DNA from: JADKHC01 sp047600805 | GTDB taxonomy: Bacteria; Verrucomicrobiota; Verrucomicrobiia; Opitutales; Opitutaceae | Assembly (NCBI GenBank): GCA_047600805.1 | Contig: JASGKG010000001.1 | Span: 2,294,001-2,358,000, forward strand | Direction of reading: 5' to 3' | Length of the DNA stretch: 64,000 bases | In this document: positions 8,486-17,557 of the stretch, piece after piece | How the letters are laid out: each line of letters opens with the position of its first letter | Position numbering within the stretch: position 1 is the first letter of the stretch | The notes under the pieces: generated by a model | The model's input: only the letters and a program-made list of their open reading frames with translations | The model's database searches: none | Told to the model about the DNA's origin: nothing | Position numbers and translations under genes: made by a program

Positions 8486-9739
8486 TCAGATCTTCCGGAA
8501 AATAATCGAGGAATTCTGGCCGCCGAAGCCGAGGTTGTTGCTCTGAACGATGTTCAATTTCGCCGGACGAGCGACGTTCGGGACGTAGTCGAGATCGCAC
8601 TCCGGATCGGGCTCGTGGAGGTTGATCGTCGGAGGAATGACCTGGTCCTGCAGGGCCTTGATGCAAATGATCGCTTCGGCACCGCCGGCCGCACCGAGAA
8701 GGTGGCCGGTCATCGACTTGGTCGAGCTGACCGCGAGCTTCTTCGCGTGATCGCCGAAGACCTTCTTGATCGCAAGCGTCTCGAATTTGTCGTTGTACGG
8801 AGTCGAAGTGCCGTGGGCATTAATGTAGTCGACCTGTTCTGGAGCAATACCCGAAAACTTGACCGCGTTGCGCATGGCGAGAGCCAAGCCTTTGCCTTCG
8901 GGATCCGGCTGGGTGATGTGAAACGCGTCGCAGCTCGCCGCGTAACCCGCGATTTCGCAGTAAATTTTTGCGCCGCGCTTCTGAGCATGTTCCAGCGACT
9001 CGATAACGAGAACGCCAGCGCCTTCACCCATGATGAAACCATCGCGGCCGAGCGAGAACGGACGGCTGGCGGTTTTTGGGTCCTCGTTGCGCGTGCTCAT
9101 CGCTTTCATCGAACAGAAGGACGCGTAAGCGAAAGGTGTGACAGCCGCTTCTGCGCCGCCGGCGATCATGACGTCGGCTTCGCCGCGGCGGATAATGTGC
9201 ATCGCTTCGCCCAGCGCGTGCGTGGCCGTGGCGCAGGCCGTGACGATGCCGAAGTTCGGGCCACGGGCGCCGAGCTCGATGGCGACGAGGCCGGAGCAGA
9301 TGTTGCCGATGAGCGACGGAATCGTGAACGGCGAAACTTTGCGCGGACCTTTTTCGAAAAGATTTCTCAGCTGGTCTTCGTAGGTCTTCATGCCGCCGAT
9401 GCCAGAGCCGATCACCACGCCGACGCGGTCACCGTCCTCCTTGGTCATGTCGAGACCGCTGTCTTTCACGGCCTGTTTTGCGGCGATGAACCCGAACTGT
9501 GTGTAGCGGTCGTTACGACGCGCTTCCTTCGGATCCATGAATTTTTCCGGCTGCCAATCGCGCACCTCAGCGCCGATCTGGCAGGCCATGTCCTTTGGAT
9601 CGAACAAGGTCACACGATCGATGCCGCATTGGCCGGCAACGAGATTTTTCCAGAACGTATCAACATCTTGACCGAGCGAGGCGATAGCGCCGAGGCCGGT
9701 AACAACGACACGTTGAGAGGCAGGGAGTGTGGAGGACAT
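8486..9739 (-). CDS. fabF: 3-oxoacyl-[acyl-carrier-protein] synthase II (FabF)
   Basis: Condenses malonyl-ACP with acyl-ACP in each elongation round of type II fatty acid synthesis in the cytoplasm. The 417-residue length matches KAS II. The active-site Cys is residue 169 in GIVTACATATHALGEAM, and the two catalytic histidines are in INAHGTSTPYND and KSMTGHLLGAAGGAE. The N-terminal VVVTGLGAIASLGQDVDTFW is typical. It follows acpP on the same strand but is separated by a strong terminator, so it may have its own promoter or depend on read-through. A second terminator lies just after it. Confidence 0.97.
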   Translation of the reverse strand: MSSTLPASQRVVVTGLGAIASLGQDVDTFWKNLVAGQCGIDRVTLFDPKDMACQIGAEVRDWQPEKFMDPKEARRNDRYTQFGFIAAKQAVKDSGLDMTKEDGDRVGVVIGSGIGGMKTYEDQLRNLFEKGPRKVSPFTIPSLIGNICSGLVAIELGARGPNFGIVTACATATHALGEAMHIIRRGEADVMIAGGAEAAVTPFAYASFCSMKAMSTRNEDPKTASRPFSLGRDGFIMGEGAGVLVIESLEHAQKRGAKIYCEIAGYAASCDAFHITQPDPEGKGLALAMRNAVKFSGIAPEQVDYINAHGTSTPYNDKFETLAIKKVFGDHAKKLAVSSTKSMTGHLLGAAGGAEAIICIKALQDQVIPPTINLHEPDPECDLDYVPNVARPAKLNIVQSNNLGFGGQNSSIIFRKI

Positions 9740-9865
9740 GCGTTCTAAAAAACGGATAGGTTTTAGAATTTATTCGGAGCAGACAATCAAAACTAACAGT
9801 CTGACGAATGAAAGCCGGGATCAGGGTCGCGGGCGATGATTAGCAAAACTGAACGGGCTAAAAAC

Positions 9866-9915
9866 AAAAAGGCGTCCTACCCGTCAGTCTCGTTGGTCGA
9901 GGCTCGGTAGAACGC
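9866..9915 (-). terminator. Intrinsic terminator of acpP
   Basis: On the minus strand GGCGTTCTACC pairs with GGTAGGACGCC (one G-T wobble), followed by TTTTTGTTTTT. It sits 18 bases after the acpP stop codon and explains how acyl carrier protein can be expressed far above fabF. Confidence 0.88.
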
Positions 9916-9933
9916 CGAAAGTGAAAAGAGGGC

Positions 9934-10197
9934 TTATTTAGCAGCCGCCTTCGCGTTGATGTAGTCGATCACCTGACCGACGGTCGTGAGCTTCTCAGCG
10001 TCGGATTCAGGGATTTCGCCCTTGATCTCGTCTTTGAACTCTTCTTCGAAGGCCATGATGAGCTCGACGGTGTCGAGCGAATCAGCGCCAAGATCGTCAA
10101 GGAACGATGCCTGCGGGGTAATCTGCTCTTCGTTAACGTTAAGTTGGTTAACGATGATCTCTTTGACGCGTTGTTCGATGGTTTTTTGATCAGCCAT
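9934..10197 (-). CDS. acpP: Acyl carrier protein
   Basis: Carries growing acyl chains on a 4'-phosphopantetheine arm during fatty acid synthesis. The 87-residue acidic protein has the attachment motif DDLGADSLDTVELIMAFEEE, with Ser40 as the modified residue, and the usual four-helix layout. The C-terminal extension INAKAAAK is slightly longer than the E. coli form. It lies 30 bases after fabG and upstream of a strong terminator, in the conserved order fabG-acpP-fabF. Confidence 0.97.
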   Translation of the reverse strand: MADQKTIEQRVKEIIVNQLNVNEEQITPQASFLDDLGADSLDTVELIMAFEEEFKDEIKGEIPESDAEKLTTVGQVIDYINAKAAAK

Positions 10198-10227
10198 GTT
10201 GGGTGTTTTTCTTGCGTGTTGAAAGGG

Positions 10228-10968
10228 TCACATCGCCATGCCGCCGTCAACGGTAAAAACTTGGCCTGTGATATATCCCGCCTCTTCGCTGCAAAGGAAG
10301 GCGGTGGCAGCCGCGATGTCGGCGGGCTCTCCGAAGCGTTGCATGGGAATAAGTCCCACCGCGGCTTTTTGGACTTCTTCGCCCAAAACAGCGGTCATGT
10401 CGGTCTTAATAAAGCCGGGCGCTACGACATTGGCGGTGACTCCGCGTTTGGCGAATTCTTTGGCGATAGCCTTCGTAAAGGCGATCATGCCACCTTTTGC
10501 GGCGGCATAGTTGGCCTGACCGGGGTTGCCAACGAGACCGACGACGGAGGCAATGTTGACGATGCGGCCGTAACGGTTGCGGCACATCGGCCAACCAATG
10601 GCTTTGCACCAGTGGAAAGCGCTCGTGAGATTGGTTTGGATAACGGCGTTCCAATCCTCTTCGGACATACGCGCGAGCAAACCGTCGCGAGTGATGCCGG
10701 CGTTGTTGATGAGAATGTCGATCTTGCCGAACTCTTTGAGAAGTTCTTCGGCGGCTTTCGTGACCGCGGCGCCGTCGGAAACATCAACCGGGACAGCCTT
10801 GGCCTTGCCGCCCGCAGCGGTGATCGCAGCAGCCACCGCACCGCAGCTGTCGGGAGACTTCGAAACGCAGATGACGTTGACGCCGTTCTTCGCGAGGGTC
10901 TCGGCGATGGCTTTGCCGATGCCGCGACCGGCACCCGTGACAAGAGCGGTACGATTATTAAATGTCAT
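10228..10968 (-). CDS. fabG: 3-oxoacyl-[acyl-carrier-protein] reductase (FabG)
   Basis: NADPH-dependent reductase of the fatty acid elongation cycle. This 246-residue short-chain dehydrogenase has the cofactor motif TGAGRGIGKAIAETLAKNG, the NNAG motif (LINNAGITRDGLL), and the catalytic residues Ser141, Tyr154 and Lys158 in NIASVVG and ANYAAAKGG. The C-terminus YITGQVFTVDGGMAM is characteristic of FabG. It is the first gene of the fabG-acpP-fabF set, 122 bases after the flavoreductase gene on the same strand. Confidence 0.96.
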   Translation of the reverse strand: MTFNNRTALVTGAGRGIGKAIAETLAKNGVNVICVSKSPDSCGAVAAAITAAGGKAKAVPVDVSDGAAVTKAAEELLKEFGKIDILINNAGITRDGLLARMSEEDWNAVIQTNLTSAFHWCKAIGWPMCRNRYGRIVNIASVVGLVGNPGQANYAAAKGGMIAFTKAIAKEFAKRGVTANVVAPGFIKTDMTAVLGEEVQKAAVGLIPMQRFGEPADIAAATAFLCSEEAGYITGQVFTVDGGMAM

Positions 10969-11090
10969 AGACCGGCTAGGTTGGGCGAACCAGCCGACGC
11001 GGGGCGAGCAGAAAAATTTTGAACGTCAACTCGGGCGATTTCGTCGTCACGCCAGCGCCGTCGGCAATCCGTGCTGCCCTACTCTCTCTA

Positions 11091-12263
11091 TTAGTATACG
11101 TCGCGCTGGTAGCGTTTCCCCTTTTTCATTTGCTTAACGTAGTCGATCGCCTGCTCCGGCGTCAGGCGACCCTGTTGAGCGATAATCTCGTGCAGCGCGG
11201 CATCGACGTCTTTGGCCATACGCTTGGCGTCACCGCAAACATAAAAGTATGCGCCATTTTTGATCCACATCCAAAGCTCGCCAGCATTCTCGCGCATTTT
11301 GTGCTGCACGTAGACTTTCTCTTCCTGATCGCGCGACCAAGCAGTGTCGATGCGCGAGAGGATGCCATTAACCAAATAACCGCTCCACTCTTCTTCGTAT
11401 AGGAAGTCGCGCTGGCGGTGGTGATCGCCAAAGAACAACCAGTTGCGACCCGTCGCGCCAGCGGCGGCGCGATCTTGCACGAACGCGCGGAAAGGCGCGA
11501 TGCCCGTGCCCGGACCGACCATGATCACGTCCTTCGCCAGATCTTCTGGAGGACCGAAATGCGAATCCGATATGAACACCGGCAACGGCGCGCTGCCGAC
11601 CGGCGTTCGATCGGCCATAAACGTCGTGCACACACCAAAACGTTGACGCTGGTTCGTCTCGTAGCGAACGACCGCAACCGTCAAGTGAATCTCATGCGGG
11701 TATTCGCGCGGCGACGACGCGATCGAATAGAGGCGCGGCATGAGTTTGCGCAAGTGATCAACGAATTCCTGCGGCGTCAGTTTGATATTCGAAAAATCGG
11801 CGAGGATATCGATGTACTCGCGCTGCTCCAGATAAGCGGCGAGTTGCTCCTTCGATTCCGGTGCGAGGAGCGCGGCGAGCCGCGTACGATCGACGGCTTC
11901 TTTCGCCTTGAGGAAAAGAGTCTGCAGGATTTTCGAACTGGGCACGTTGAGCGCCAGTCGGGTCAGCAGCGCTTCCCGCAACGCGATCGGCTCATTCAGT
12001 TTCAAAAACGCCGGTGAAACAGGTTCGTCGCCGATCGCGCCGAGCGCTTCCAAGATCGCCGCCACGTCACCAGGATGATTGGTCGGATACACGCCGAGCG
12101 AATCACCTGCTTTGTAAGTGAGTCCGCTCCCCGCCAGACTGACGACGAAGTGTCGGGTCTCTTTTAAGGAACCGGATTTGCTCAGCAGGCGGTTTTCCGT
12201 GAGCAACGCTGGAAACGGATTATCTTTATTGAAGACGTGGTGCGCAGTGGTGGTGGTGGACAT
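11091..12263 (-). CDS. CysJ-like NADPH-dependent flavoreductase lacking the flavodoxin domain
   Basis: A 390-residue stand-alone FAD/NADPH module of the sulfite reductase alpha / cytochrome P450 reductase type. FAD contacts are in RLYSIASSPREYPHEIHLTV and GVCTTFM. The NADPH-binding stretch is IMVGPGTGIAPFRAFVQDR, then LFFGDHHRQRDFLYEEEW and FYVCGDAKRMAKDV. The protein ends in an aromatic residue (RDVY), as expected for stacking on FAD. The N-terminal flavodoxin domain of CysJ is absent, so electrons would have to pass to a separate carrier or directly to the partner. No hemoprotein subunit (CysI) is in the window. It is transcribed divergently from the pseudouridine synthase gene. Confidence 0.88.
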   Translation of the reverse strand: MSTTTTAHHVFNKDNPFPALLTENRLLSKSGSLKETRHFVVSLAGSGLTYKAGDSLGVYPTNHPGDVAAILEALGAIGDEPVSPAFLKLNEPIALREALLTRLALNVPSSKILQTLFLKAKEAVDRTRLAALLAPESKEQLAAYLEQREYIDILADFSNIKLTPQEFVDHLRKLMPRLYSIASSPREYPHEIHLTVAVVRYETNQRQRFGVCTTFMADRTPVGSAPLPVFISDSHFGPPEDLAKDVIMVGPGTGIAPFRAFVQDRAAAGATGRNWLFFGDHHRQRDFLYEEEWSGYLVNGILSRIDTAWSRDQEEKVYVQHKMRENAGELWMWIKNGAYFYVCGDAKRMAKDVDAALHEIIAQQGRLTPEQAIDYVKQMKKGKRYQRDVY

Positions 12264-12358
12264 ATCGAGTTGGCAGGAGAAACTCGCGGAGCCGGATTTG
12301 CCATCGGGCGGTGCACGAGCTTGCTTCGCCGGGAATTTTCACCCCAACTGAATCGCAA

Positions 12359-13147
12359 ATGAGTGATTCGCAACTGGTGCGTGTGCAAAAATTCCTGGCC
12401 GATTCTGGTCTGTGCTCCCGCCGCGCTGCCGAAGCGCTTGTGGCCGAAGGTGAAGTCTGGATTAACGGCGAGCGCGCCGAGCCTGGGCAGAAAGTCACTC
12501 CGGGTGTCGACAAAGTGACCGTCAAAGGAAAACCCGTCCGCACGACCGCACAGCCTAAGATCACGCTCGCGATGCACAAGCCGCGCGGACTCGTTTGCTC
12601 AAACGACGACCCGCACAACGCCGAAACGATTTTTACGGTACTGCCGCGCGACTTCGCCCGTTTTCGGTTCTTCTGCGCCGGTCGCCTCGACAAGGACAGC
12701 GAAGGTTTGGTGATTCTCACGACCGACGGCGATCTGGCCAACCGCCTGATGCACCCAAGCCACGTAGTGGTGAAATATTACTTGGTGACGCTCAAACAAC
12801 CATTTCCTGCCGCCAAGAAAGGCGCCCTCCTTCGCGGCATAACCATCGACGGTGAAAAGCTCAAAGTTGAACGCGCTACTCTGCTCGCTCCGCGCGTCGA
12901 TGGCTCGTCAACCGTGGTCGACGTGCAGATGCACCACGGCAAAAAACGCGAAATCCGCCAACTGTTCACTTCCCTTGGATTTGACGTAAAACGCCTGAAG
13001 CGGTACAAGATCGGCAGTTTCGCCCTGAAAGGAATTCCTTTGCGGGCGGTCAAACAACTTTCTAACAAAGAGATCGCACAACTTTTCAAAACTCCCCACG
13101 CTGTGGGAGTCATCGACGACAACCCTGCTGACATCCATGAAGATTAA
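12359..13147 (+). CDS. 16S/23S rRNA pseudouridine synthase, RsuA/RluB family
   Basis: Isomerises a specific uridine in ribosomal RNA. An N-terminal S4 RNA-binding domain (VQKFLADSGLCSRRAAEALV) is followed by the catalytic domain with the active-site Asp in GRLDKDSEGLVILTTDGDL, then KYYLVTL and the C-terminal GKKREIRQLFTSLGFDVKRL. These features place it in the RsuA/RluB/RluE/RluF group; the exact target uridine cannot be read from sequence alone. I chose the ATG at 12359 because the S4 domain begins a few residues later; a GTG at 12311 in the same frame adds only unlikely residues. It overlaps the next gene by 11 bases. Confidence 0.9.
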   Translation: MSDSQLVRVQKFLADSGLCSRRAAEALVAEGEVWINGERAEPGQKVTPGVDKVTVKGKPVRTTAQPKITLAMHKPRGLVCSNDDPHNAETIFTVLPRDFARFRFFCAGRLDKDSEGLVILTTDGDLANRLMHPSHVVVKYYLVTLKQPFPAAKKGALLRGITIDGEKLKVERATLLAPRVDGSSTVVDVQMHHGKKREIRQLFTSLGFDVKRLKRYKIGSFALKGIPLRAVKQLSNKEIAQLFKTPHAVGVIDDNPADIHED

Positions 13148-14000
13148 ATCGAGCCTGTTCCTCGCGATCATCGCCGCTTCCAGCCTCGCCGCGGCTCCGC
13201 TCACCAAAACAACAGCGGTGCACGCCCAGCCCAACGCTTCCTCGCCGGCCATCGCCGTTCTTTCCGCCGGCACGGAACCCGCACAGGCCAGCGGCACTTC
13301 AGCTCCAGGTGGTTGGACCGCGATCGAGTTGCCCGGACCGCATGAAGTCTATGTGAAGCAAAGCGACATCCTCAAGAGCCTCGACGTTCGTCCCGGCGCC
13401 TCATTTTACACCGCGCCCAAAGCCGACGCCGCGATCCTCACGACGATGAGCAAAGGCGACGTCGCCGAAATTTCCGGTACCTACGGCCGTTGGTTGCAGA
13501 TCAAGCTTTCGAAAAAAGTGATCGGCTACATTGGTGATGACAGCGTGGTTTCGCCCGTGAGCCCGATTTCCGCACCGATCGTAAGCGGCCCCTCAGGCGT
13601 CAACGCGCCGGTCACACCCGCGGCCTCCCGCGGCTCAGTCTCTCCTTCCGCGCCAGCACCCGCCTCACCTGTGCAAATCTACGGAGCTCCCACCAACACC
13701 GCTCCGGCGACTGGCCAAGTTGCGCAAAGCACTCTTAATCCCGCAGCGGCCGCCGCCCTTCCCCGCATGTTTGAAGGCACGTTCGTTCCGGCCAAGCGCT
13801 TCCTCGCCTACAAACCCTACGAGTATCAACTCAACGACCGCGCCGGCGAGCGCTACGCCTTCCTCGACGTCAGCCGCCTGACCAAAGCCGAACCGGTCGA
13901 AAAATACATGAACAAGGTTGTCACGGTTTACGGCATGGCTCGCGCCATCGAGAACACGAAGGACATCGTCATCGAAGTGGACACCATTCAGGTCCATTGA
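13137..14000 (+). CDS. Secreted SH3-like domain protein
   Basis: An exported 287-residue protein of unknown function. A signal peptide (MKIKSSLFLAIIAASSLAAA) is followed by two SH3b-like segments (TTAVHAQPNASSPAIAVLSA; FYTAPKADAAILTTMSKGDV, ending WLQIKLSKKVIGYIGDD), which in other bacteria bind peptidoglycan. A Pro/Ser/Ala-rich linker covers about residues 140-205. The C-terminal part (about 215-287: FEGTFVPAKRFLAYKPYEYQ) looks like a small OB-like fold that I cannot assign. The start overlaps the pseudouridine synthase gene, and a strong terminator follows. Confidence 0.8.
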   Translation: MKIKSSLFLAIIAASSLAAAPLTKTTAVHAQPNASSPAIAVLSAGTEPAQASGTSAPGGWTAIELPGPHEVYVKQSDILKSLDVRPGASFYTAPKADAAILTTMSKGDVAEISGTYGRWLQIKLSKKVIGYIGDDSVVSPVSPISAPIVSGPSGVNAPVTPAASRGSVSPSAPAPASPVQIYGAPTNTAPATGQVAQSTLNPAAAAALPRMFEGTFVPAKRFLAYKPYEYQLNDRAGERYAFLDVSRLTKAEPVEKYMNKVVTVYGMARAIENTKDIVIEVDTIQVH

Positions 14001-14017
14001 TTCTTTCCGAGTTAGGG

Positions 14018-14053
14018 ATGGTGCATGGTTTCGGCCATGCACCATTTTGTTTT
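14018..14053 (+). terminator. Intrinsic terminator after the SH3 protein gene
   Basis: ATGGTGCATGG and CCATGCACCAT form an 11-base perfect stem with a 6-base loop, followed by TTTGTTTTT. It lies 18 bases after the stop codon. It also argues that folD starts downstream, at the ATG at 14088, and not inside this hairpin. Confidence 0.92.
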
Positions 14054-14087
14054 TCTGGCGGTCACCCTTTCACTCTTTTCTTTTTTT

Positions 14088-14969
14088 ATGGAACTCATCG
14101 ACGGCAACAAAATCGCCGCAGCTCTCATCTCCGAATTGAAAGCCGAAGTGTCAGGCATCTCCGGCCGCAAGCCTTGCCTCGCGCTCGTTCGCGTCGGGGA
14201 CGATCCCGCTTCCGTTTCCTACGTCACGAAAAAAGAGAAAACCTCCGCTGAAATCGGCATCACCAGCCAACTGCTTTTACCGCCGGTCACGATCAGCCAA
14301 ACCGAACTGCTCGCGTTGATCGAAAAGCTCAACGCCGATTCGGCAGTCGACGGCATTCTCGTGCAGTCGCCCATGCCGAAACAAATCGATGAGGTAGAGA
14401 TTTTCCGACGCATCGCTCCGGGCAAGGACGTCGACGGACTCGGCACGATGAACCTCGGCAAAGTCGCGCAGGACGACGAAACCGGTTTCGTTTCGTGCAC
14501 GCCCGCCGGCATCATGGAATTGCTCGCGCGCAGCGGCGTCGACCTCAAGGGCAAACACGTCGTCGTGCTCGGTCGCAGCCTGCTCGTCGGCAAACCAGTC
14601 GCCCTGCTCGCCCTTCAGAAAAAAGCCGGGGCCAACGGTACCGTAACCGTTTGCCATTCCCAAACACGCGATCTGCCCGCGATCACAAAGCAAGCCGACG
14701 TGCTCATCGCCGCGATCGGCCGTCCTGAATTTGTCACTGCCGAAATGGTTCGGCCAGGCGCTGTCGTCATCGATGTCGGCATTAACCGCGTTCCCGACAC
14801 CTCCAAGAAAACCGGCTACCGTCTGGTAGGCGACGTTCATTTCCCGACCGTCTCGCCGCTGTGCAGCAAAATCACGCCCGTTCCCGGTGGCGTGGGGCCG
14901 ATGACAGTGGCGATGTTGATGAAAAATACCGTAAAAGCGTTTCGTTTGGCCACGCAGGGCCGCGCCTAG
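14088..14969 (+). CDS. folD: Bifunctional methylenetetrahydrofolate dehydrogenase / methenyltetrahydrofolate cyclohydrolase (FolD)
   Basis: Interconverts 5,10-methylene-THF and 10-formyl-THF in one-carbon metabolism. The 293-residue protein shows YVTKKEKTSAEIGI (containing the catalytic Lys), GILVQSPMPKQIDE (the family phrase QLPLP is QSPMP here), PGKDVDGLGTMNLGKV, and the dinucleotide-binding stretch GRSLLVGKPVALLALQKK. The C-terminus TPVPGGVGPMTVAMLMKNT is diagnostic. The start at 14088 gives the usual length; an in-frame upstream start at 14025 would lie within the preceding terminator. Confidence 0.97.
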   Translation: MELIDGNKIAAALISELKAEVSGISGRKPCLALVRVGDDPASVSYVTKKEKTSAEIGITSQLLLPPVTISQTELLALIEKLNADSAVDGILVQSPMPKQIDEVEIFRRIAPGKDVDGLGTMNLGKVAQDDETGFVSCTPAGIMELLARSGVDLKGKHVVVLGRSLLVGKPVALLALQKKAGANGTVTVCHSQTRDLPAITKQADVLIAAIGRPEFVTAEMVRPGAVVIDVGINRVPDTSKKTGYRLVGDVHFPTVSPLCSKITPVPGGVGPMTVAMLMKNTVKAFRLATQGRA

Positions 14970-15025
14970 GCCGAGTTTTTGCGCTACGGCTTGCGGTTGG
15001 GCCCGGCATTTCTCATCGTTCTTGC

Positions 15026-16153
15026 ATGTCCTCCCCGAAGATTTTGGTCGTCGATGACCAACCGGTGAATGTTCAGCTCCTAAAACGGAAGCTTGAACGT
15101 GAAGGCATTCAGGTTTCAGCAGCGTACACGGGAAGCGAGGCGCTCGACGTGACGCTCCGCGAAAAGCCGGATCTGATCCTCCTCGATGTCATGATGCCGG
15201 ACATGGACGGCATGGAAGTCTGCCAACGCCTTCAGGAAACCGAAGAGACGCGCTCGATTCCGGTTATTTTCATCACCGCCCGCAGCTCCAAGGAAAGCAA
15301 ACTCGAAGGTCTCGCCGTCGGCGCCGTCGATTACATCACGAAACCCATCGACCTGGATGAAACGCTCGCACGGGTACAAACGCAGCTGCGCCTCGTCGCG
15401 ATCAATCGCGAAATGTTCGATCTGCAACGCCGTCTCCAGGAGGCCCGCCGGGCCGCCACGATCGGCGCCGTCACACAAGGGATCGCCCACAATCTCAACA
15501 ATCTTTTGGGGGTCGTGATGGGTTACCTCGACCTCATCAAGACCAACTACAACAAGCCCGAATCGGTAAAACGCAACGCCGAGTCGGTCGAAAACGCCGT
15601 CCAGCGCATCGCAAATATTATCAAACAGCTGGGCTCGCTCGTCGTGAAGTCGCGCCTGCCCACGACCAAGTTTGCGCTGGGCAAATTGATCCAGGACGGC
15701 GTCGCCCGCTATCAATCGGACTTCAGAATTGTTCAGACAGTCGAAATCGACAATCCGCTCGGCGACTTGATGATTGAGACGCACATCGAAGTTTTCGAAG
15801 ACGTGCTTTCGAAGGTTTTGGTCAACGCTTGGGAAAGCTACGGCAACAAGCCTGCGGATCAGCGCCCCATCACTCTGCGCACGCGATTGGTTGAGCTACC
15901 GGGGAAAGTGCAGGCGGTGGAGATTCGGGTCGAAGATCACGGCAACGGCATCGACCCGGAGATTCGCGACCACATGTTCGAACCGTTTATTAGCACTAAA
16001 CAAAACGTGGGCGTCGGCATGGGTTTGACGGTTGCGCGCCATTCGCTTCGCAACATGGGCGGCGAGGTCACCATGGCTGACAACGAGGGTGGCGGCTCCG
16101 TCGCCGTTCTTGTTCATCCCATCTCGAAAAAGAACAACTCCTCAGCGGATTAG
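15026..16153 (+). CDS. Soluble hybrid: response-regulator receiver fused to a histidine kinase
   Basis: A 375-residue cytoplasmic signalling protein with reversed domain order. A receiver domain comes first (residues 5-120, phospho-acceptor Asp54 in ILLDVMMPDMDG, Lys in YITKPIDL), then a short coiled coil, then a kinase dimerisation region with His155 in GAVTQGIAHNLNNLLGVV, and an HATPase domain with N-box VLVNAWESYGNK and G-boxes VEDHGNGIDP and VGVGMGLTVARHSL. It has no membrane span or sensor domain, so its input is probably phosphotransfer from another kinase or a protein partner. The ATG at 15026 is chosen because the receiver begins immediately. Confidence 0.88.
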   Translation: MSSPKILVVDDQPVNVQLLKRKLEREGIQVSAAYTGSEALDVTLREKPDLILLDVMMPDMDGMEVCQRLQETEETRSIPVIFITARSSKESKLEGLAVGAVDYITKPIDLDETLARVQTQLRLVAINREMFDLQRRLQEARRAATIGAVTQGIAHNLNNLLGVVMGYLDLIKTNYNKPESVKRNAESVENAVQRIANIIKQLGSLVVKSRLPTTKFALGKLIQDGVARYQSDFRIVQTVEIDNPLGDLMIETHIEVFEDVLSKVLVNAWESYGNKPADQRPITLRTRLVELPGKVQAVEIRVEDHGNGIDPEIRDHMFEPFISTKQNVGVGMGLTVARHSLRNMGGEVTMADNEGGGSVAVLVHPISKKNNSSAD

Positions 16154-16260
16154 CACAGCACAGTCCCTGAATCGGCGGGAACTGCTCGGGGGGCCATAAA
16201 TTTTCCCTTTCAACGAGCCACTTCGCGGTGAATAGTGCCAACCGTAAGCCCAACTTTCTC

Positions 16261-17064
16261 ATGAGCAAAATCGCATTTCTCGGTGCTGGTCGCATGGCCT
16301 CGGCCATGGTCGGTGGTATTCTCGGCAAGGGTGTTCGCCCTGCTGATCTCGCTTGCACCAGCGGCCCGGACGACACCGCTCGCCTGCTTTCCCAGAAAAC
16401 CGGCATAGTCCATGAGGACGATTTGGCCAAATTACTCGGCGGTGCCGACGCCGTCGTTCTTGCCTGCAAACCACAGCAACTCGCTTCGCTCGATCCGCGC
16501 GTTGCCGAACTCACTGCCGGCAAACTCGTGTTCTCCATCCTCGCCGGCAAACGCCTCGGCACGCTTGTCAAAGTCTTCCCGAAAGCTCGCAACCTCGTTC
16601 GCGCGATGCCCAACACCCCAGGCCAGATCGGCGCAGGCGTCACCGGCTGGTGCTCTCACCAACCGCTATCGCCAGACGACCAGAAAATCGTCGATCTCAT
16701 CGTGGGCGCTCTCGGCAAGGGAGTCGGCTTGCGCGAAGACCAGCTTGACGCCGTCACCGGCCTGAGCGGCAGCGGACCGGCGTACGTTTTTGAGTTTGCC
16801 GCAGCGCTTCGTGAAGCTGGCATCGCCGTAGGGCTCGACCGCGCAACAGCAAAGCTGCTCGCGTACGAAACAATTCTCGGCGCCGCCAAACTGCTGGAAC
16901 AGAGCACGGTCGAGGCCGAGGAACTCAGAAACCAGGTGACGTCGCCAAACGGCACCACCTACGCCGGCTTGATGCGCATGGAAGCCCATAAGTTCCGCGC
17001 CATCCTGGCCGAAACGGTTCTCGCCGCCACCAAGCGGTCCGAAGAGCTTTCGCGAGACAGCTGA
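16261..17064 (+). CDS. proC: Pyrroline-5-carboxylate reductase
   Basis: Last step of proline biosynthesis: reduction of 1-pyrroline-5-carboxylate with NAD(P)H. The 267-residue protein starts with the Rossmann motif IAFLGAGRMASAMVGG, continues with LVRAMPNTPGQIGAGVTGW, and has the C-terminal dimer/active-site region GLSGSGPAYVFEFAAALREA and VTSPNGTTYAGLMRME. All are characteristic of ProC. I use the ATG at 16261, directly before the Rossmann strand, and not the in-frame ATG at 16228. Confidence 0.96.
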   Translation: MSKIAFLGAGRMASAMVGGILGKGVRPADLACTSGPDDTARLLSQKTGIVHEDDLAKLLGGADAVVLACKPQQLASLDPRVAELTAGKLVFSILAGKRLGTLVKVFPKARNLVRAMPNTPGQIGAGVTGWCSHQPLSPDDQKIVDLIVGALGKGVGLREDQLDAVTGLSGSGPAYVFEFAAALREAGIAVGLDRATAKLLAYETILGAAKLLEQSTVEAEELRNQVTSPNGTTYAGLMRMEAHKFRAILAETVLAATKRSEELSRDS

Positions 17065-17084
17065 CCGCCCGTCTTGACCTGCCC

Positions 17085-17555
17085 ATGAGCCAACCTGAGC
17101 AGGACCGCCCGAATATCATCGCGCTGCCACCGCTGATATTTCTCGCCTGCTTGGGCGTTGGTGCGGCTTTGCATCTCGCGACACCCTTTCGTCTCACCGG
17201 CGCGTGGCTCCTGCGATCTGCCGGAGGCGTAATGATGTTGGCCGCCGGGATCATTGCATCTGTCGCCGCGCGGGTGATGCGAAAGGCCGGTACGCACATC
17301 CGACCGGACAAACCGACAACGGTGATCGTCGCCAGCGGACCCTACCGGTTTACACGTAACCCGATGTATCTGTCGCTTTGCCTGCTCAACGCCGGGATCG
17401 GCCTGCTGGCTCGAAGCCCCGCGATCCTCATTCTTACCGCCGCGCTGCTGGCCGTCCTGCATTTTGGGGTAATTCTGCGCGAAGAAAAATACCTCGCGAA
17501 AAAATTCGGGCCGACTTACCTCGATTACTGTAATCGCGTCCGCCGCTGGTTCTAG
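17085..17555 (+). CDS. Isoprenylcysteine carboxyl methyltransferase-like membrane protein
   Basis: A 156-residue integral membrane protein with three to four hydrophobic spans (about residues 12-30, 42-65 and 97-125). The C-terminal part has the SAM-binding signature of the ICMT/PEMT-like family: GPYRFTRNPMYLSLCLL and later REEKYLAKKFGPTYLDYCNR. Bacterial members methylate unknown small or lipid substrates, since the bacterium has no prenylated CAAX proteins. It lies 20 bases after proC and 2 bases before the next gene, so co-transcription is likely. Confidence 0.85.
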   Translation: MSQPEQDRPNIIALPPLIFLACLGVGAALHLATPFRLTGAWLLRSAGGVMMLAAGIIASVAARVMRKAGTHIRPDKPTTVIVASGPYRFTRNPMYLSLCLLNAGIGLLARSPAILILTAALLAVLHFGVILREEKYLAKKFGPTYLDYCNRVRRWF

Positions 17556-17557
17556 CG

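Noticed and set aside
8474..9748. A 424-residue open frame on the plus strand
   Set aside because: It is the complement of fabF, which has all catalytic residues; long antisense frames are expected at this base composition.
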